Assembly (NCBI GenBank): GCA_036376135.1
Contig: DASVAW010000146.1
Location: forward strand, 1 to 39,176
Reading direction: 5' to 3'
DNA: 39,176 nt
Origin: Candidatus Polarisedimenticolaceae bacterium
GTDB lineage: Bacteria > Acidobacteriota > Polarisedimenticolia > Polarisedimenticolales > DASRJG01
The notes under the pieces were generated by a model that worked only from the letters and a program-made list of their open reading frames with translations, did not search any database and had not been told where the DNA came from. This document shows positions 25,608 to 32,585 of this stretch, piece by piece. The stretch's first letter is position 1. Every line of letters begins with the position of its first letter. The translations under genes were made by a program, and so were the position numbers.

Positions 25608-25613
25608 TAGAAT
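25608..25613 (+). promoter_or_regulatory. -10-like box (TAGAAT) upstream of ispG
   Basis: TAGAAT lies 36 bases before the ispG ATG, with GGAGGG in the predicted leader. No clear -35 box is visible. Confidence 0.3.
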
Positions 25614-25649
25614 GTCGGCGCTTTCGGCAGCGGTGGAGGGCCTCGCACC

Positions 25650-27620
25650 ATGAGCTTCGAACCGGGCCTCGCGGCCTACCGCCGCCGCCCCACGCGCGTC
25701 GTGAACGTCGGCGACGTCCCTCTCGGGGGGGACCACCCGATCCGCGTGCAGTCCATGACGACCCCCGCGACGACCGATACCGCGGCGACGGTCGCGCAGA
25801 TCGTGCGTCTCGTCGAAGCCGGGTGCGAAATCGTCCGCGTCACCGTCCCGACCTCCAACGACGCCGACAACCTGCCGAACATCCGCGCCGAGCTGAAACG
25901 GCGCTCGATCCGCGTTCCGCTCGTCGCCGACATCCACTTCACGCCCGCGGCCGCGATGAAGGCGGTCGAGCACGTCGAGAAGATCCGGGTGAACCCGGGG
26001 AACTTCGCGGACAAGAAGCGTTTCGCGGTCCGCGAGTACACGGAGTCGGAGTATGCCGCCGAGCTCGAGCGCATCGCGAAGGTCTTCTCCCCGCTCGTGC
26101 GCCGCTGCGTCGAGCTGGGAGTGGCGATGCGGATCGGCACCAACCACGGGTCGCTGTCCGACAGGATCCTGAACCGGTTCGGGGACACCCCCGAAGGGAT
26201 GGTCGAATCGGCGCTCGAGTTCGTCGCGATCTGCGAGGCGTACGGCTACCGCGACCTCGTCCTCTCGATGAAGGCGTCGAATCCGAAGGTCGTGCTCGAG
26301 GCCTATCGCCTGCTCGCGCGACGCATGGACGCGCAGGGTCGCGACTACCCGCTGCACCTCGGCGTCACCGAGGCCGGGGACGGCGAGGACGGCCGCATCA
26401 AGTCCGCGATCGGCATGGGAGCGCTCCTCGAGGAAGGGCTCGGGGACACCGTGCGCGTCTCGCTCACCGAGGACCCCGTCGCGGAGGTCCCGGTGGCGTT
26501 CGCGCTCGTCGCCCCCTACAACCGGGCGAGACCCCGCCCCGCGACGGAGCCGATCCCCGAGATCGTCTCCCCTCCCCCCCGGAAGGGGACCGTGGCGGTG
26601 GAGGTCCCGCTCCGGTCGCCGATCTCGGACGTCGACGCCCTGCGCCGCGAGATCGACGGCGAGGCGGGGGTGCGCGTTCCCGAGGACACCCGCGCCGACG
26701 TGGTGTCGATCGACGCGTCGACCTGGAACGACGTGGCGGGAGTCGAGCGGCTGCGAGCCTCCCTCGCGCTCGTCGCCCCGCGGCTCCGGCTCTCGGCCCG
26801 CGTCCCCGCGGCCCTCGTCGCCGGCGCCGACGACCCTGCGCTCGACTCCCTCGCCCGCGCGGCGCACCGGATCCACGTCCGCGCTGCGGCGCCGCTCGCC
26901 GCCGCCGCGATCGAATCGCTTCGCGCGCTCGCGCGGCGCACGACCGTGCTCGTGGAAGCCGGCGGAGGCGTCGAGCCCGCGATCGACCTCGCGATCGGGG
27001 TCGCGCGGGGCGGCGGGAACGTGGCCGTCGCGATGGACCCGACCCTCGAAACCGGGCCGCTGTTCGCCAACCGCGCCCTCGCCGCCCGCCTGCTCGCCGA
27101 GGACCTGCGGGCGCCCCACGTGCTGATCGACCGACCCGCGCTTCGCGGGGCCGACCTTTCGCTCGGGCCCGCCGCGCACCTCGGCGGGCTGCTGTGCGAG
27201 GGGATCGGGGACGCCGTCCACGTCGACGCCGGCGACGCCGCCTCCTCGCGGAGGCTCGGCTTCAACATCCTGCAGGGAGCGCGCGTCCGGATCACGAGGA
27301 CCGAGTTCATCTCGTGCCCGTCCTGCGGGCGGACGTTGTTCGACCTCGAGTCGACCACCGCGACGATCAAGGCGCGCACCGCGCACCTGAAGGGGCTCAA
27401 GATCGCCGTGATGGGATGCGTGGTGAACGGCCCGGGGGAGATGGCCGACGCCGACTTCGGCTACGTCGGCTGGGGGGACGAGAAGATCGCCCTGTTCGTC
27501 GGGAAGGAGATGGTCGAGAAGGACATCCCCACCGGCGAGGCGGCCGATCGGCTCGTCGCGCTCATCAAGCGCCACGGGAAATGGGTGGAGCCTCCGTCGA
27601 CGGCGAAGGCTTCGCCCTGA
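25650..27620 (+). CDS. ispG: 4-hydroxy-3-methylbut-2-enyl diphosphate synthase, large form
   Basis: IspG (GcpE) of 656 residues, the penultimate step of the MEP isoprenoid pathway. The N-terminal TIM barrel starts VNVGDVPLGGDHPIRVQSMTTP and includes RVNPGNF and RIGTNHGSLSDR. The C-terminal iron-sulfur domain holds ligands C556 and C559 (ISCPSCGRTLFD) and C590 (MGCVVNGPGE). At 656 residues it is far longer than the roughly 370-residue E. coli enzyme. The extra 250-260 residues lie between the barrel and cluster domain, as in the large type known from plants, Chlamydiae and Bacteroidetes. The ATG at 25650 is preceded by GGAGGG. Its 3' end overlaps convergent cstA by 56 bases. Confidence 0.95.
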   Translation: MSFEPGLAAYRRRPTRVVNVGDVPLGGDHPIRVQSMTTPATTDTAATVAQIVRLVEAGCEIVRVTVPTSNDADNLPNIRAELKRRSIRVPLVADIHFTPAAAMKAVEHVEKIRVNPGNFADKKRFAVREYTESEYAAELERIAKVFSPLVRRCVELGVAMRIGTNHGSLSDRILNRFGDTPEGMVESALEFVAICEAYGYRDLVLSMKASNPKVVLEAYRLLARRMDAQGRDYPLHLGVTEAGDGEDGRIKSAIGMGALLEEGLGDTVRVSLTEDPVAEVPVAFALVAPYNRARPRPATEPIPEIVSPPPRKGTVAVEVPLRSPISDVDALRREIDGEAGVRVPEDTRADVVSIDASTWNDVAGVERLRASLALVAPRLRLSARVPAALVAGADDPALDSLARAAHRIHVRAAAPLAAAAIESLRALARRTTVLVEAGGGVEPAIDLAIGVARGGGNVAVAMDPTLETGPLFANRALAARLLAEDLRAPHVLIDRPALRGADLSLGPAAHLGGLLCEGIGDAVHVDAGDAASSRRLGFNILQGARVRITRTEFISCPSCGRTLFDLESTTATIKARTAHLKGLKIAVMGCVVNGPGEMADADFGYVGWGDEKIALFVGKEMVEKDIPTGEAADRLVALIKRHGKWVEPPSTAKASP

Positions 27621-29259
27621 GCGCACGGACCGCCGCGAGCGCCACGTAGCCCGCAAGGGCGAGGAGCGCCGCCGCCGCCGCCGCGTTGAACGCCGCGGCG
27701 TCGAACCCCGACGAGCGGCGCCCCTGGGCCCACACGATCGCGCCGAGCGCCCACACGGTGATCACGAGGACGAACGCGCTGGGGATGGCGGTGAACCAGC
27801 CGCTGCGGCCGGTGCGGCGGAACCACACCGTCAGGGCGACGAGCGTCAGCGCCGCGAGGAGCTGGTTCGAGGCGCCGAACAGCGTCCAGAACGAGCGCCA
27901 TCCCCCGGAGCCGGCGGCCGTCAGGACGAGCGCGGGGGGGAGCGCCGTCACGAGCGTCGCCGCGAGGGCTCCCGCCCTTCCCCGAAGCCCCGTCAGCTCC
28001 TGCACGAGGTAACGACCGAGCCGCATCGCGACGTCGAGGGTGTCGAAGACGAACGTCGAGAAGGCCATCGCGCCGAACGTCGTCGCGACGGCGAGGTTCT
28101 CCTCGCCGACCACGAGCGTGAGGAACCGCCCGATTCCCTCCCCGTAGATCTTCCCGGGCGCCACGCCCCGCACCGCGTCGCTCGTCGCGATCATCACCGT
28201 CGCGAGCGCGATCAGCGCGACGAACGCCTCCGCGAGCATCGCCCCGAACCCCACGGGACGGCAGTGCGACTCCCGGTCGATCTGCTTCGAGGTCGTCCCC
28301 GAGCAGACGAGCCCGTGGAACCCCGAACACGCCCCGCAGGCGATCGTGACGAAGAGGAACGGGAACAACGCCCCCGCGAACCCGCCCGTGTCCCAGGTCT
28401 TGAACGCGGGCTGCACGACCGCGTGACCGCCGAAGAAGATCCCGAGGACGCCCGCCCCGATCGCCGCGTACAGGATGAACCCGCCGAGGTACCCGCGCGG
28501 CTGCAGCAGGTAGCGCACCGGCGTGAGCGAGGCGACGACGCAGTAGCCGACGATCAGCAGGGTCCAGCCGGCGTGGTCGAGGACCAGCAGGTGGGACACC
28601 CACGTCCCCGCCCACGCCGCGCCGAAGGCGAGCGGGACGAACACGACCGTCGAGATCCAGAGCGGCGGCGCGAGCCACCGCCCGACGAGCCCCATCGCCA
28701 CCGCCACGCCGAGGTACATCACGCTCGCGGCGGCGACCGCCCCCCCCGGGTTGAAGGTGCGTCCCGCCGCCTCGAGCTCGTCGGTCCCCGAGACGAACGC
28801 CGCGGCCGTCATGTCGGTGAACGCGACGATGACGTAGACCAGGGCGATCCAGATGAACGCCATCATCGCGCGCCCCGCGCTTGGCCCGAGCCATCGGGAG
28901 GCGATCTGCGCCACCGACGAGGCGTCGTGGCGCACCGAGCCGGCCAGGCTCGCGAAGTCGTGGACCGCGCCCACGAAGACCACGCCGAACCCGATCCACA
29001 GCAGGCACGGAAGCCACCCGAAGGCGTCGCACGCGAGGATCGGGCCGGCGATCGGTCCGGCCGCCGCGATCGCGGAGAAGTGCTGCCCGAAGAGGTAGAA
29101 GGGCTTCGTCGGCTCGAAATCGGTGCCGTCGCGTCGCGTGTGCGCGGGCGTCGGGCGCGAATCGTCCAGGGCGAGGCGGCGCGCGACGAACGCCCCGTAG
29201 AAGCGGTACCCGAGGGCGAGCAGGACCAGGAACGCCCCCGCGATCAGGGGCAGGCTCAC
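27565..29259 (-). CDS. cstA: Carbon starvation protein CstA family transporter
   Basis: A 564-residue polytopic membrane protein of the CstA/BtsT family, which take up pyruvate or peptides. Family signatures include YRFYGAFVARRLALDD, GQHFSAIAAAGPIAGPILA, GAVHDFASL, and GACSGFHGLVCSGTTSKQ (around residue 310). At least 14 hydrophobic segments are visible. It is shorter than the roughly 700-residue E. coli proteins. The preferred start is GTG at 29259, which overlaps the YciI stop (GTGA) and has GAGGG upstream. The last 56 bases are antisense to the 3' end of ispG. It is the third gene of an overlapping leftward operon. Confidence 0.92.
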   Translation of the reverse strand: MSLPLIAGAFLVLLALGYRFYGAFVARRLALDDSRPTPAHTRRDGTDFEPTKPFYLFGQHFSAIAAAGPIAGPILACDAFGWLPCLLWIGFGVVFVGAVHDFASLAGSVRHDASSVAQIASRWLGPSAGRAMMAFIWIALVYVIVAFTDMTAAAFVSGTDELEAAGRTFNPGGAVAAASVMYLGVAVAMGLVGRWLAPPLWISTVVFVPLAFGAAWAGTWVSHLLVLDHAGWTLLIVGYCVVASLTPVRYLLQPRGYLGGFILYAAIGAGVLGIFFGGHAVVQPAFKTWDTGGFAGALFPFLFVTIACGACSGFHGLVCSGTTSKQIDRESHCRPVGFGAMLAEAFVALIALATVMIATSDAVRGVAPGKIYGEGIGRFLTLVVGEENLAVATTFGAMAFSTFVFDTLDVAMRLGRYLVQELTGLRGRAGALAATLVTALPPALVLTAAGSGGWRSFWTLFGASNQLLAALTLVALTVWFRRTGRSGWFTAIPSAFVLVITVWALGAIVWAQGRRSSGFDAAAFNAAAAAALLALAGYVALAAVRALRAKPSPSTEAPPISRGA

Positions 29260-29528
29260 GGACCGCCCTCGATCTCGCGCCACTCCCGGACCGTCCACGC
29301 GCACAGTCCTTCCTCGACCAGGGGGCTCGACCTCGCCAGCGCCTCCGCCTCGAGGAGGTCTTTCGCTTCGAAGATGTCCAGGAAGCCGTCGTCGTTCCGG
29401 AACGACCCGGCGACGCGAAGGCGCCCCTCCCGGCGCAGGGCGCGGAGGTGCTCCACGTGCCGCTCGATCGCGGGCGCGGCGTCCGCCGGCAGCGCCGTCA
29501 CCACGATCGTGCGCGCCCAGAGCGTCAT
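29256..29528 (-). CDS. YciI-like (YCII-related) protein
   Basis: A 90-residue ferredoxin-like alpha/beta protein of the YCII family. It starts ARTIVVTALPADAAPAIERHVEHLRALRREGRL, has GSFRNDDGFLDIFEA in the middle and LARSSPLVEEGLCAWTVREW at the end. YciI homologues bind small aromatic or dienelactone-like compounds, but their role is mostly unknown. It overlaps both neighbours: ATGA with the beta-CASP hydrolase upstream and GTGA with cstA downstream, so the three are translated as a unit. Confidence 0.85.
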   Translation of the reverse strand: MTLWARTIVVTALPADAAPAIERHVEHLRALRREGRLRVAGSFRNDDGFLDIFEAKDLLEAEALARSSPLVEEGLCAWTVREWREIEGGP

Positions 29529-30931
29529 TCGATCTCGACCCTGGAGGCGTAGTCGGGGCGATTCGCCCCGATCCCCCGCCGCTCCTTCAGCAGGTCCGCG
29601 AGGGCGTCGCGCGCATCCGGCTCGCCGTGCACGAGGTGCACGCGCGCGGGAGAGCGTTCGGCGCCGGCGAGCCAGCCGAGGATCTCCCCCCGGTCGGCGT
29701 GCGCGGACAAGCCGTCGATCGTCGCGACCCGGGCGCGGACGGGAACCGTGCGGCCGTGCATCCGGAGCTCCTTCACGCCGTCCTGCAGCGCCCGACCGCG
29801 GGTGCCCACGCCCTGGTACCCGACGAACAGCACCGTCGTGCGATGGTCGGGGAGCTTGAAGAACAGGTGGTGCAGGATGCGGCCGCCTTCCGCCATCCCC
29901 GAGGCCGAGATGATGATCGCGGGGTAGCGGATGTCGTTCAGGCGCTTGGAGTCCTCGACGGTGCTCGCGCACTTCACGCCGTTTTCCAGGCCGAGCGGGT
30001 CGGCGCCGTGCGAGTTGGCGCGGCGCATCTCGCCGTCGACCGCCTCGGGGTGGTCGAGCGTGATGCGCGTCGCCTCGATCGCCATCGGGCTGTCCATGTA
30101 GATCGGGACGTCGGTCGGGAGCCTCCCCTCGTGCCTGAGCTCGCGCAGAAGCCACAACAGGTGCTGCGTGCGTCCGACGGCGAACGACGGGATCAGGAGC
30201 GTTCCCCCCGCCTGGATCGTCTCCATCGCGACGCGGAGGAGCACGTCCTTCGGGTCCTCCTCGGGGTGATCCCGATTGCCGTACGTGCTTTCGAGCAGCA
30301 GGTGGTCGCACGCGGGGAGGGGCGAGGGGTCCGGGAGGATCGGCTGGCCGTTGCGGCCGAGGTCCCCCGAGAAGACGACCGTCCGGTCACCGCCGTCGCG
30401 CCCAGCCTTCTTGAGGACGACTTCGATGAAGGCGGCGCCGACGATGTGTCCGGCGGGAAGGAACCGGATCGTGACGGCGTCGTGCACCTGGAGCGGCCGG
30501 CTCCAGGGATGCGGGTCGAGCCGCTCGAGCGCGTCCCTCGCGTCGGCCTCGGTGTACAGCGGCAGCGCCGGCTTGTGTTTCGAGGCGCCGCGCCAGTTCA
30601 GGTACCGCGCGTCCTCTTCCTGCAGGTGCCCCGAGTCGGGGAGGATGATCCCGCACAGGTCGCGGGTCGCCGGGGTGCAGACGACGCGCCCTGCGTACCC
30701 GAACTTCAGCAGCCGCGGGAGCCACCCCGTGTGGTCGAGGTGGGCGTGCGTGAGAACGACGAGATCGAGCGTGCCGACGTCGAACGGCGGCTCCGCCCAG
30801 TTCCGGAGGCGCAGGTCCTTGAGCCCCTGGAACAGGCCGCAGTCCACGAGCATCCGGAACCCCCGGTGCTCGAGCAGGTACTTCGAACCGGTCACGGTGC
30901 CGGTCGCGCCGAAGAACGAGAGGGTTGCCAT
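29525..30931 (-). CDS. Metallo-beta-lactamase / beta-CASP family RNase-like hydrolase
   Basis: A 468-residue protein with the metallo-beta-lactamase zinc motif THAHLDHTGWLP (HxHxDH). The further His/Asp ligands lie in PAGHIVGAAF and FSGDLGRNGQP. The beta-CASP insert follows (LLLESTYGNRDHP, PSFAVGRTQHLLWLL, MDSPMAIEAT), then the C-terminal RMMBL-like block (ISASGMAEGGRILHHL, QDGVKELRMHGRTVPVRARV, GLSAHADRGEIL). This layout is that of CPSF73-like RNA nucleases of archaea and bacteria. The ATG at 30931 starts MATLSFFGATGTVTGSKY, the usual family beginning; an ATG nine bases earlier is also in frame. First gene of the operon with yciI-like and cstA, divergent from the selenoprotein gene. Confidence 0.93.
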   Translation of the reverse strand: MATLSFFGATGTVTGSKYLLEHRGFRMLVDCGLFQGLKDLRLRNWAEPPFDVGTLDLVVLTHAHLDHTGWLPRLLKFGYAGRVVCTPATRDLCGIILPDSGHLQEEDARYLNWRGASKHKPALPLYTEADARDALERLDPHPWSRPLQVHDAVTIRFLPAGHIVGAAFIEVVLKKAGRDGGDRTVVFSGDLGRNGQPILPDPSPLPACDHLLLESTYGNRDHPEEDPKDVLLRVAMETIQAGGTLLIPSFAVGRTQHLLWLLRELRHEGRLPTDVPIYMDSPMAIEATRITLDHPEAVDGEMRRANSHGADPLGLENGVKCASTVEDSKRLNDIRYPAIIISASGMAEGGRILHHLFFKLPDHRTTVLFVGYQGVGTRGRALQDGVKELRMHGRTVPVRARVATIDGLSAHADRGEILGWLAGAERSPARVHLVHGEPDARDALADLLKERRGIGANRPDYASRVEIE

Positions 30932-30959
30932 GGGGCGCATCGTCTTTCGGGGCGCCGTC

Positions 30960-30990
30960 TTGGTCAAGCCCCGCCGCCGTTTGGTACGAT
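30960..30990 (+). promoter_or_regulatory. Candidate promoter of the selenoprotein operon
   Basis: TTGGTC (30960-30965) and TACGAT (30985-30990), spacer 19, give a predicted start near 30997 and a leader of about 22 nt with GGAGGA seven bases before the ATG at 31019. It lies in the 87-base gap divergent to the beta-CASP gene. Confidence 0.4.
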
Positions 30991-31018
30991 GCCCGCCTTT
31001 TCCATGGAGGATCCGCCG

Positions 31019-31240
31019 ATGCGCGTTCAGATCGAATACTGCACCTCCTGAGGGTATCTCCCCAAGGCCGCCGGTCTGGCGGCCGAGCTGAAGAAGAAGT
31101 TCGACGTCGACGCCGAGCTGGTCCCGTCCTCGGGAGGGGTTTTCGAGATCTCCGTGGACGGCGCCAAGGTGTTCTCGAAGAAGGAACTGGGTCGTTTCCC
31201 CGTCGAGGGCGAGGTCGACGAGATCTTCCGCGCCCGCTAG
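31019..31240 (+). CDS. SelW/Rdx-family selenoprotein with in-frame TGA (Sec11)
   Basis: Reading TGA at 31049-31051 as selenocysteine gives a complete 73-residue protein. It begins M-R-V-Q-I-E-Y-C8-T-S-U11-G-Y-L-P-K and continues LAAELKKKFDVDAELVPSSG, GVFEISVDGAKVFSKKELG and RFPVEGEVDEIFRAR before TAG. This is the thioredoxin-like Rdx (SelW/SelT/SelH) fold, with the C-x-x-U motif after the first strand and the GGVFEI...FSKK signature after it. GGAGGA seven bases before the ATG at 31019 fixes the start (an ATG at 31004 is less likely). A SECIS-type hairpin lies 15 bases past the TGA. Proline dehydrogenase follows after seven bases. A thiol/selenol redox role is expected. Confidence 0.92.
31066..31084 (+). 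promoter_or_regulatory. Bacterial SECIS-like hairpin
   Basis: GGCCGCC (31066-31072) and GGCGGCC (31078-31084) pair perfectly over 7 bp around the loop GGTCT. The loop begins 22 bases after the TGA, inside the coding sequence, where bacterial SECIS elements lie. As I recall, the E. coli fdhF SECIS apical loop also contains GGUCU, the part contacted by SelB. The bulged U seen in the fdhF stem is not present here. Confidence 0.8.
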
Positions 31241-31247
31241 GGATTCC

Positions 31248-32153
31248 ATGAGCCTGCTCGATCGCGCGGTCGTCCACGGTCTGCCGTTCGTCCCCAAGCC
31301 GATCGTCGGCATGTTCTCGAAGCGGTACATCGCGGGGCCGCGGATGCAGGACGCCTTCCGCGTCGCCCGGGAGCTCGAGGGCGAGGGGGCGATGTCGACG
31401 ATCGACATCCTCGGCGAGTTCATCAAGAACCTCGACGAAGGGGATGCCAACGCCGACCAGTACATCGACCTCGTCCGTCGCATCGCCGGCGAGCGCTTCG
31501 CGGACGTCAACGTCTCGGTGAAGCTGACCGCGCTCGGCCTCACCCTCGACAAGGCGCGATGCCTCGCGAACATGCGCCGGCTGATGGCGGTGGCCCGGGA
31601 GGCGGGGTTGTTCGTCCGGATCGACATGGAAGACTCGCCGTGGACCGACGTCACCTGCGAGATCTACCGGACGTTGCGCTCCGAGTTCCCGGGGAAGGTC
31701 GGCGTGGCGATCCAGTCGCGCCTGCGGCGGACGATGGACGACGTCGAGTCGCTCACCGCCGAGCCCGCGAACTTCAGGCTGTGCAAGGGAATCTACCTCG
31801 AGCCGCGCCCGATCGCGTGGACCGACCCGGAGCTGATCCGGCGGAACTTCACGCTCGCCCTCGAGCGGATGCTCGAGCGCGGGGCCTACGTCGGGATCGC
31901 CACCCACGACGAGCAGCTGGTGTGGGAAGCGCTGCGCCTGGTGCGCCGCTTCGGCCTCACCCGCGAGAGGTACGAGTTCCAGATGCTGCTCGGGGTGGAC
32001 GAGGAGCTGCGGCGGATCCTGCTCGGGGCCGGGCACCGTCTGCGCGTGTACGTCCCTTACGGCGAGCGCTGGTACGCGTATTCGGTGCGGCGGCTGCGCG
32101 AGAACCCGCAGATCGCCAAACACGCGCTGCGGGCGATCCTCAAGGGAGCCTGA
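31248..32153 (+). CDS. Proline dehydrogenase (stand-alone)
   Basis: A 301-residue monofunctional proline dehydrogenase (PRODH), oxidising proline to pyrroline-5-carboxylate with FAD. Key blocks are VNVSVKLTALGL, FVRIDMEDSPWTD, VGVAIQSRLRRTMDD, FRLCKGIYLEP, YVGIATHDEQLVWEAL, FEFQ-like YEFQMLLGV and the substrate-binding YVPYGERWYAYSVRRLRENP (the Y..RR motif). It belongs to the short bacterial type of about 300 residues rather than the PutA fusion; no P5C dehydrogenase gene is next to it. It starts seven bases after the selenoprotein stop, so the two are co-transcribed. Its last 14 bases overlap the convergent DUF2231 gene. Confidence 0.93.
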   Translation: MSLLDRAVVHGLPFVPKPIVGMFSKRYIAGPRMQDAFRVARELEGEGAMSTIDILGEFIKNLDEGDANADQYIDLVRRIAGERFADVNVSVKLTALGLTLDKARCLANMRRLMAVAREAGLFVRIDMEDSPWTDVTCEIYRTLRSEFPGKVGVAIQSRLRRTMDDVESLTAEPANFRLCKGIYLEPRPIAWTDPELIRRNFTLALERMLERGAYVGIATHDEQLVWEALRLVRRFGLTRERYEFQMLLGVDEELRRILLGAGHRLRVYVPYGERWYAYSVRRLRENPQIAKHALRAILKGA

Positions 32154-32565
32154 CGCCCACCCCGTGCGCGTAGACGACGGCGCCGCCCAGCCACGCGGTG
32201 CCGATCCCCATCGCGACGCCGCCCAGGAGCGCGATCGCGTAGATCGGCCGCTGGGCTTCGGGAATCCGTCCCCGGTGCCAGCCCTTCCACAACGCCAGCG
32301 CCAGGAAGGTCCCGAGCAGCACGATACCCATCCGCTCGTGGGCGCCCATGGCCTCTTCCGACCCCGCGTGCAGCGTCACGACGTTGAGCGCCAGGAAGCC
32401 GCTCGCGACCGTCGGGACCAGGACGAGCGTGCCGAGGACCACGAGGATCGCGCCGAACCGTTCGGCACGCTCGCGGCTCGCGAGGATCCCGATCGATTCC
32501 GCGAGGCCGCCGGCGACGAGGAAGGCGATCGCGAAGTGGACGAGAGCCGGATGGAGGAGGTGCAT
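32140..32565 (-). CDS. DUF2231-type four-helix membrane protein
   Basis: A 141-residue membrane protein that starts MHLLHPALVHFAIAFLVAGGLAE, the usual DUF2231 opening in which the His residues sit in the first helix. Four hydrophobic helices follow the pattern 8-25, 40-60 (ILVVLGTLVLVPTVASGFLAL), 82-98 and 112-135. The short loop HAGSEEAMGAHERMG lies between helices two and three. Function is unknown; the helical histidines could bind haem or metal. The ATG at 32565 has no Shine-Dalgarno and lies nine bases after TATTCT. The 3' end overlaps the convergent proline dehydrogenase by 14 bases. Confidence 0.85.
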   Translation of the reverse strand: MHLLHPALVHFAIAFLVAGGLAESIGILASRERAERFGAILVVLGTLVLVPTVASGFLALNVVTLHAGSEEAMGAHERMGIVLLGTFLALALWKGWHRGRIPEAQRPIYAIALLGGVAMGIGTAWLGGAVVYAHGVGVRLP

Positions 32566-32574
32566 CGGCGCGGG

Positions 32575-32580
32575 AGAATA
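32575..32580 (-). promoter_or_regulatory. -10-like box (TATTCT) of the DUF2231 gene
   Basis: TATTCT on the minus strand ends nine bases before the ATG at 32565. The spacer CCCGCGCCG resembles the glpD spacer (CCCCCGCCG) and has no ribosome-binding site. The box lies in the 20-base gap after the DnaJ-class gene, so it could also be only a chance match. Confidence 0.3.
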
Positions 32581-32585
32581 CCCTC

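Noticed and set aside
31019-31051. SelW-like gene read as a broken gene or sequencing error at the TGA
   Set aside because: The TGA stands exactly at the redox position of C-x-x-U, the reading frame continues with family signatures, and a SECIS-type hairpin follows.
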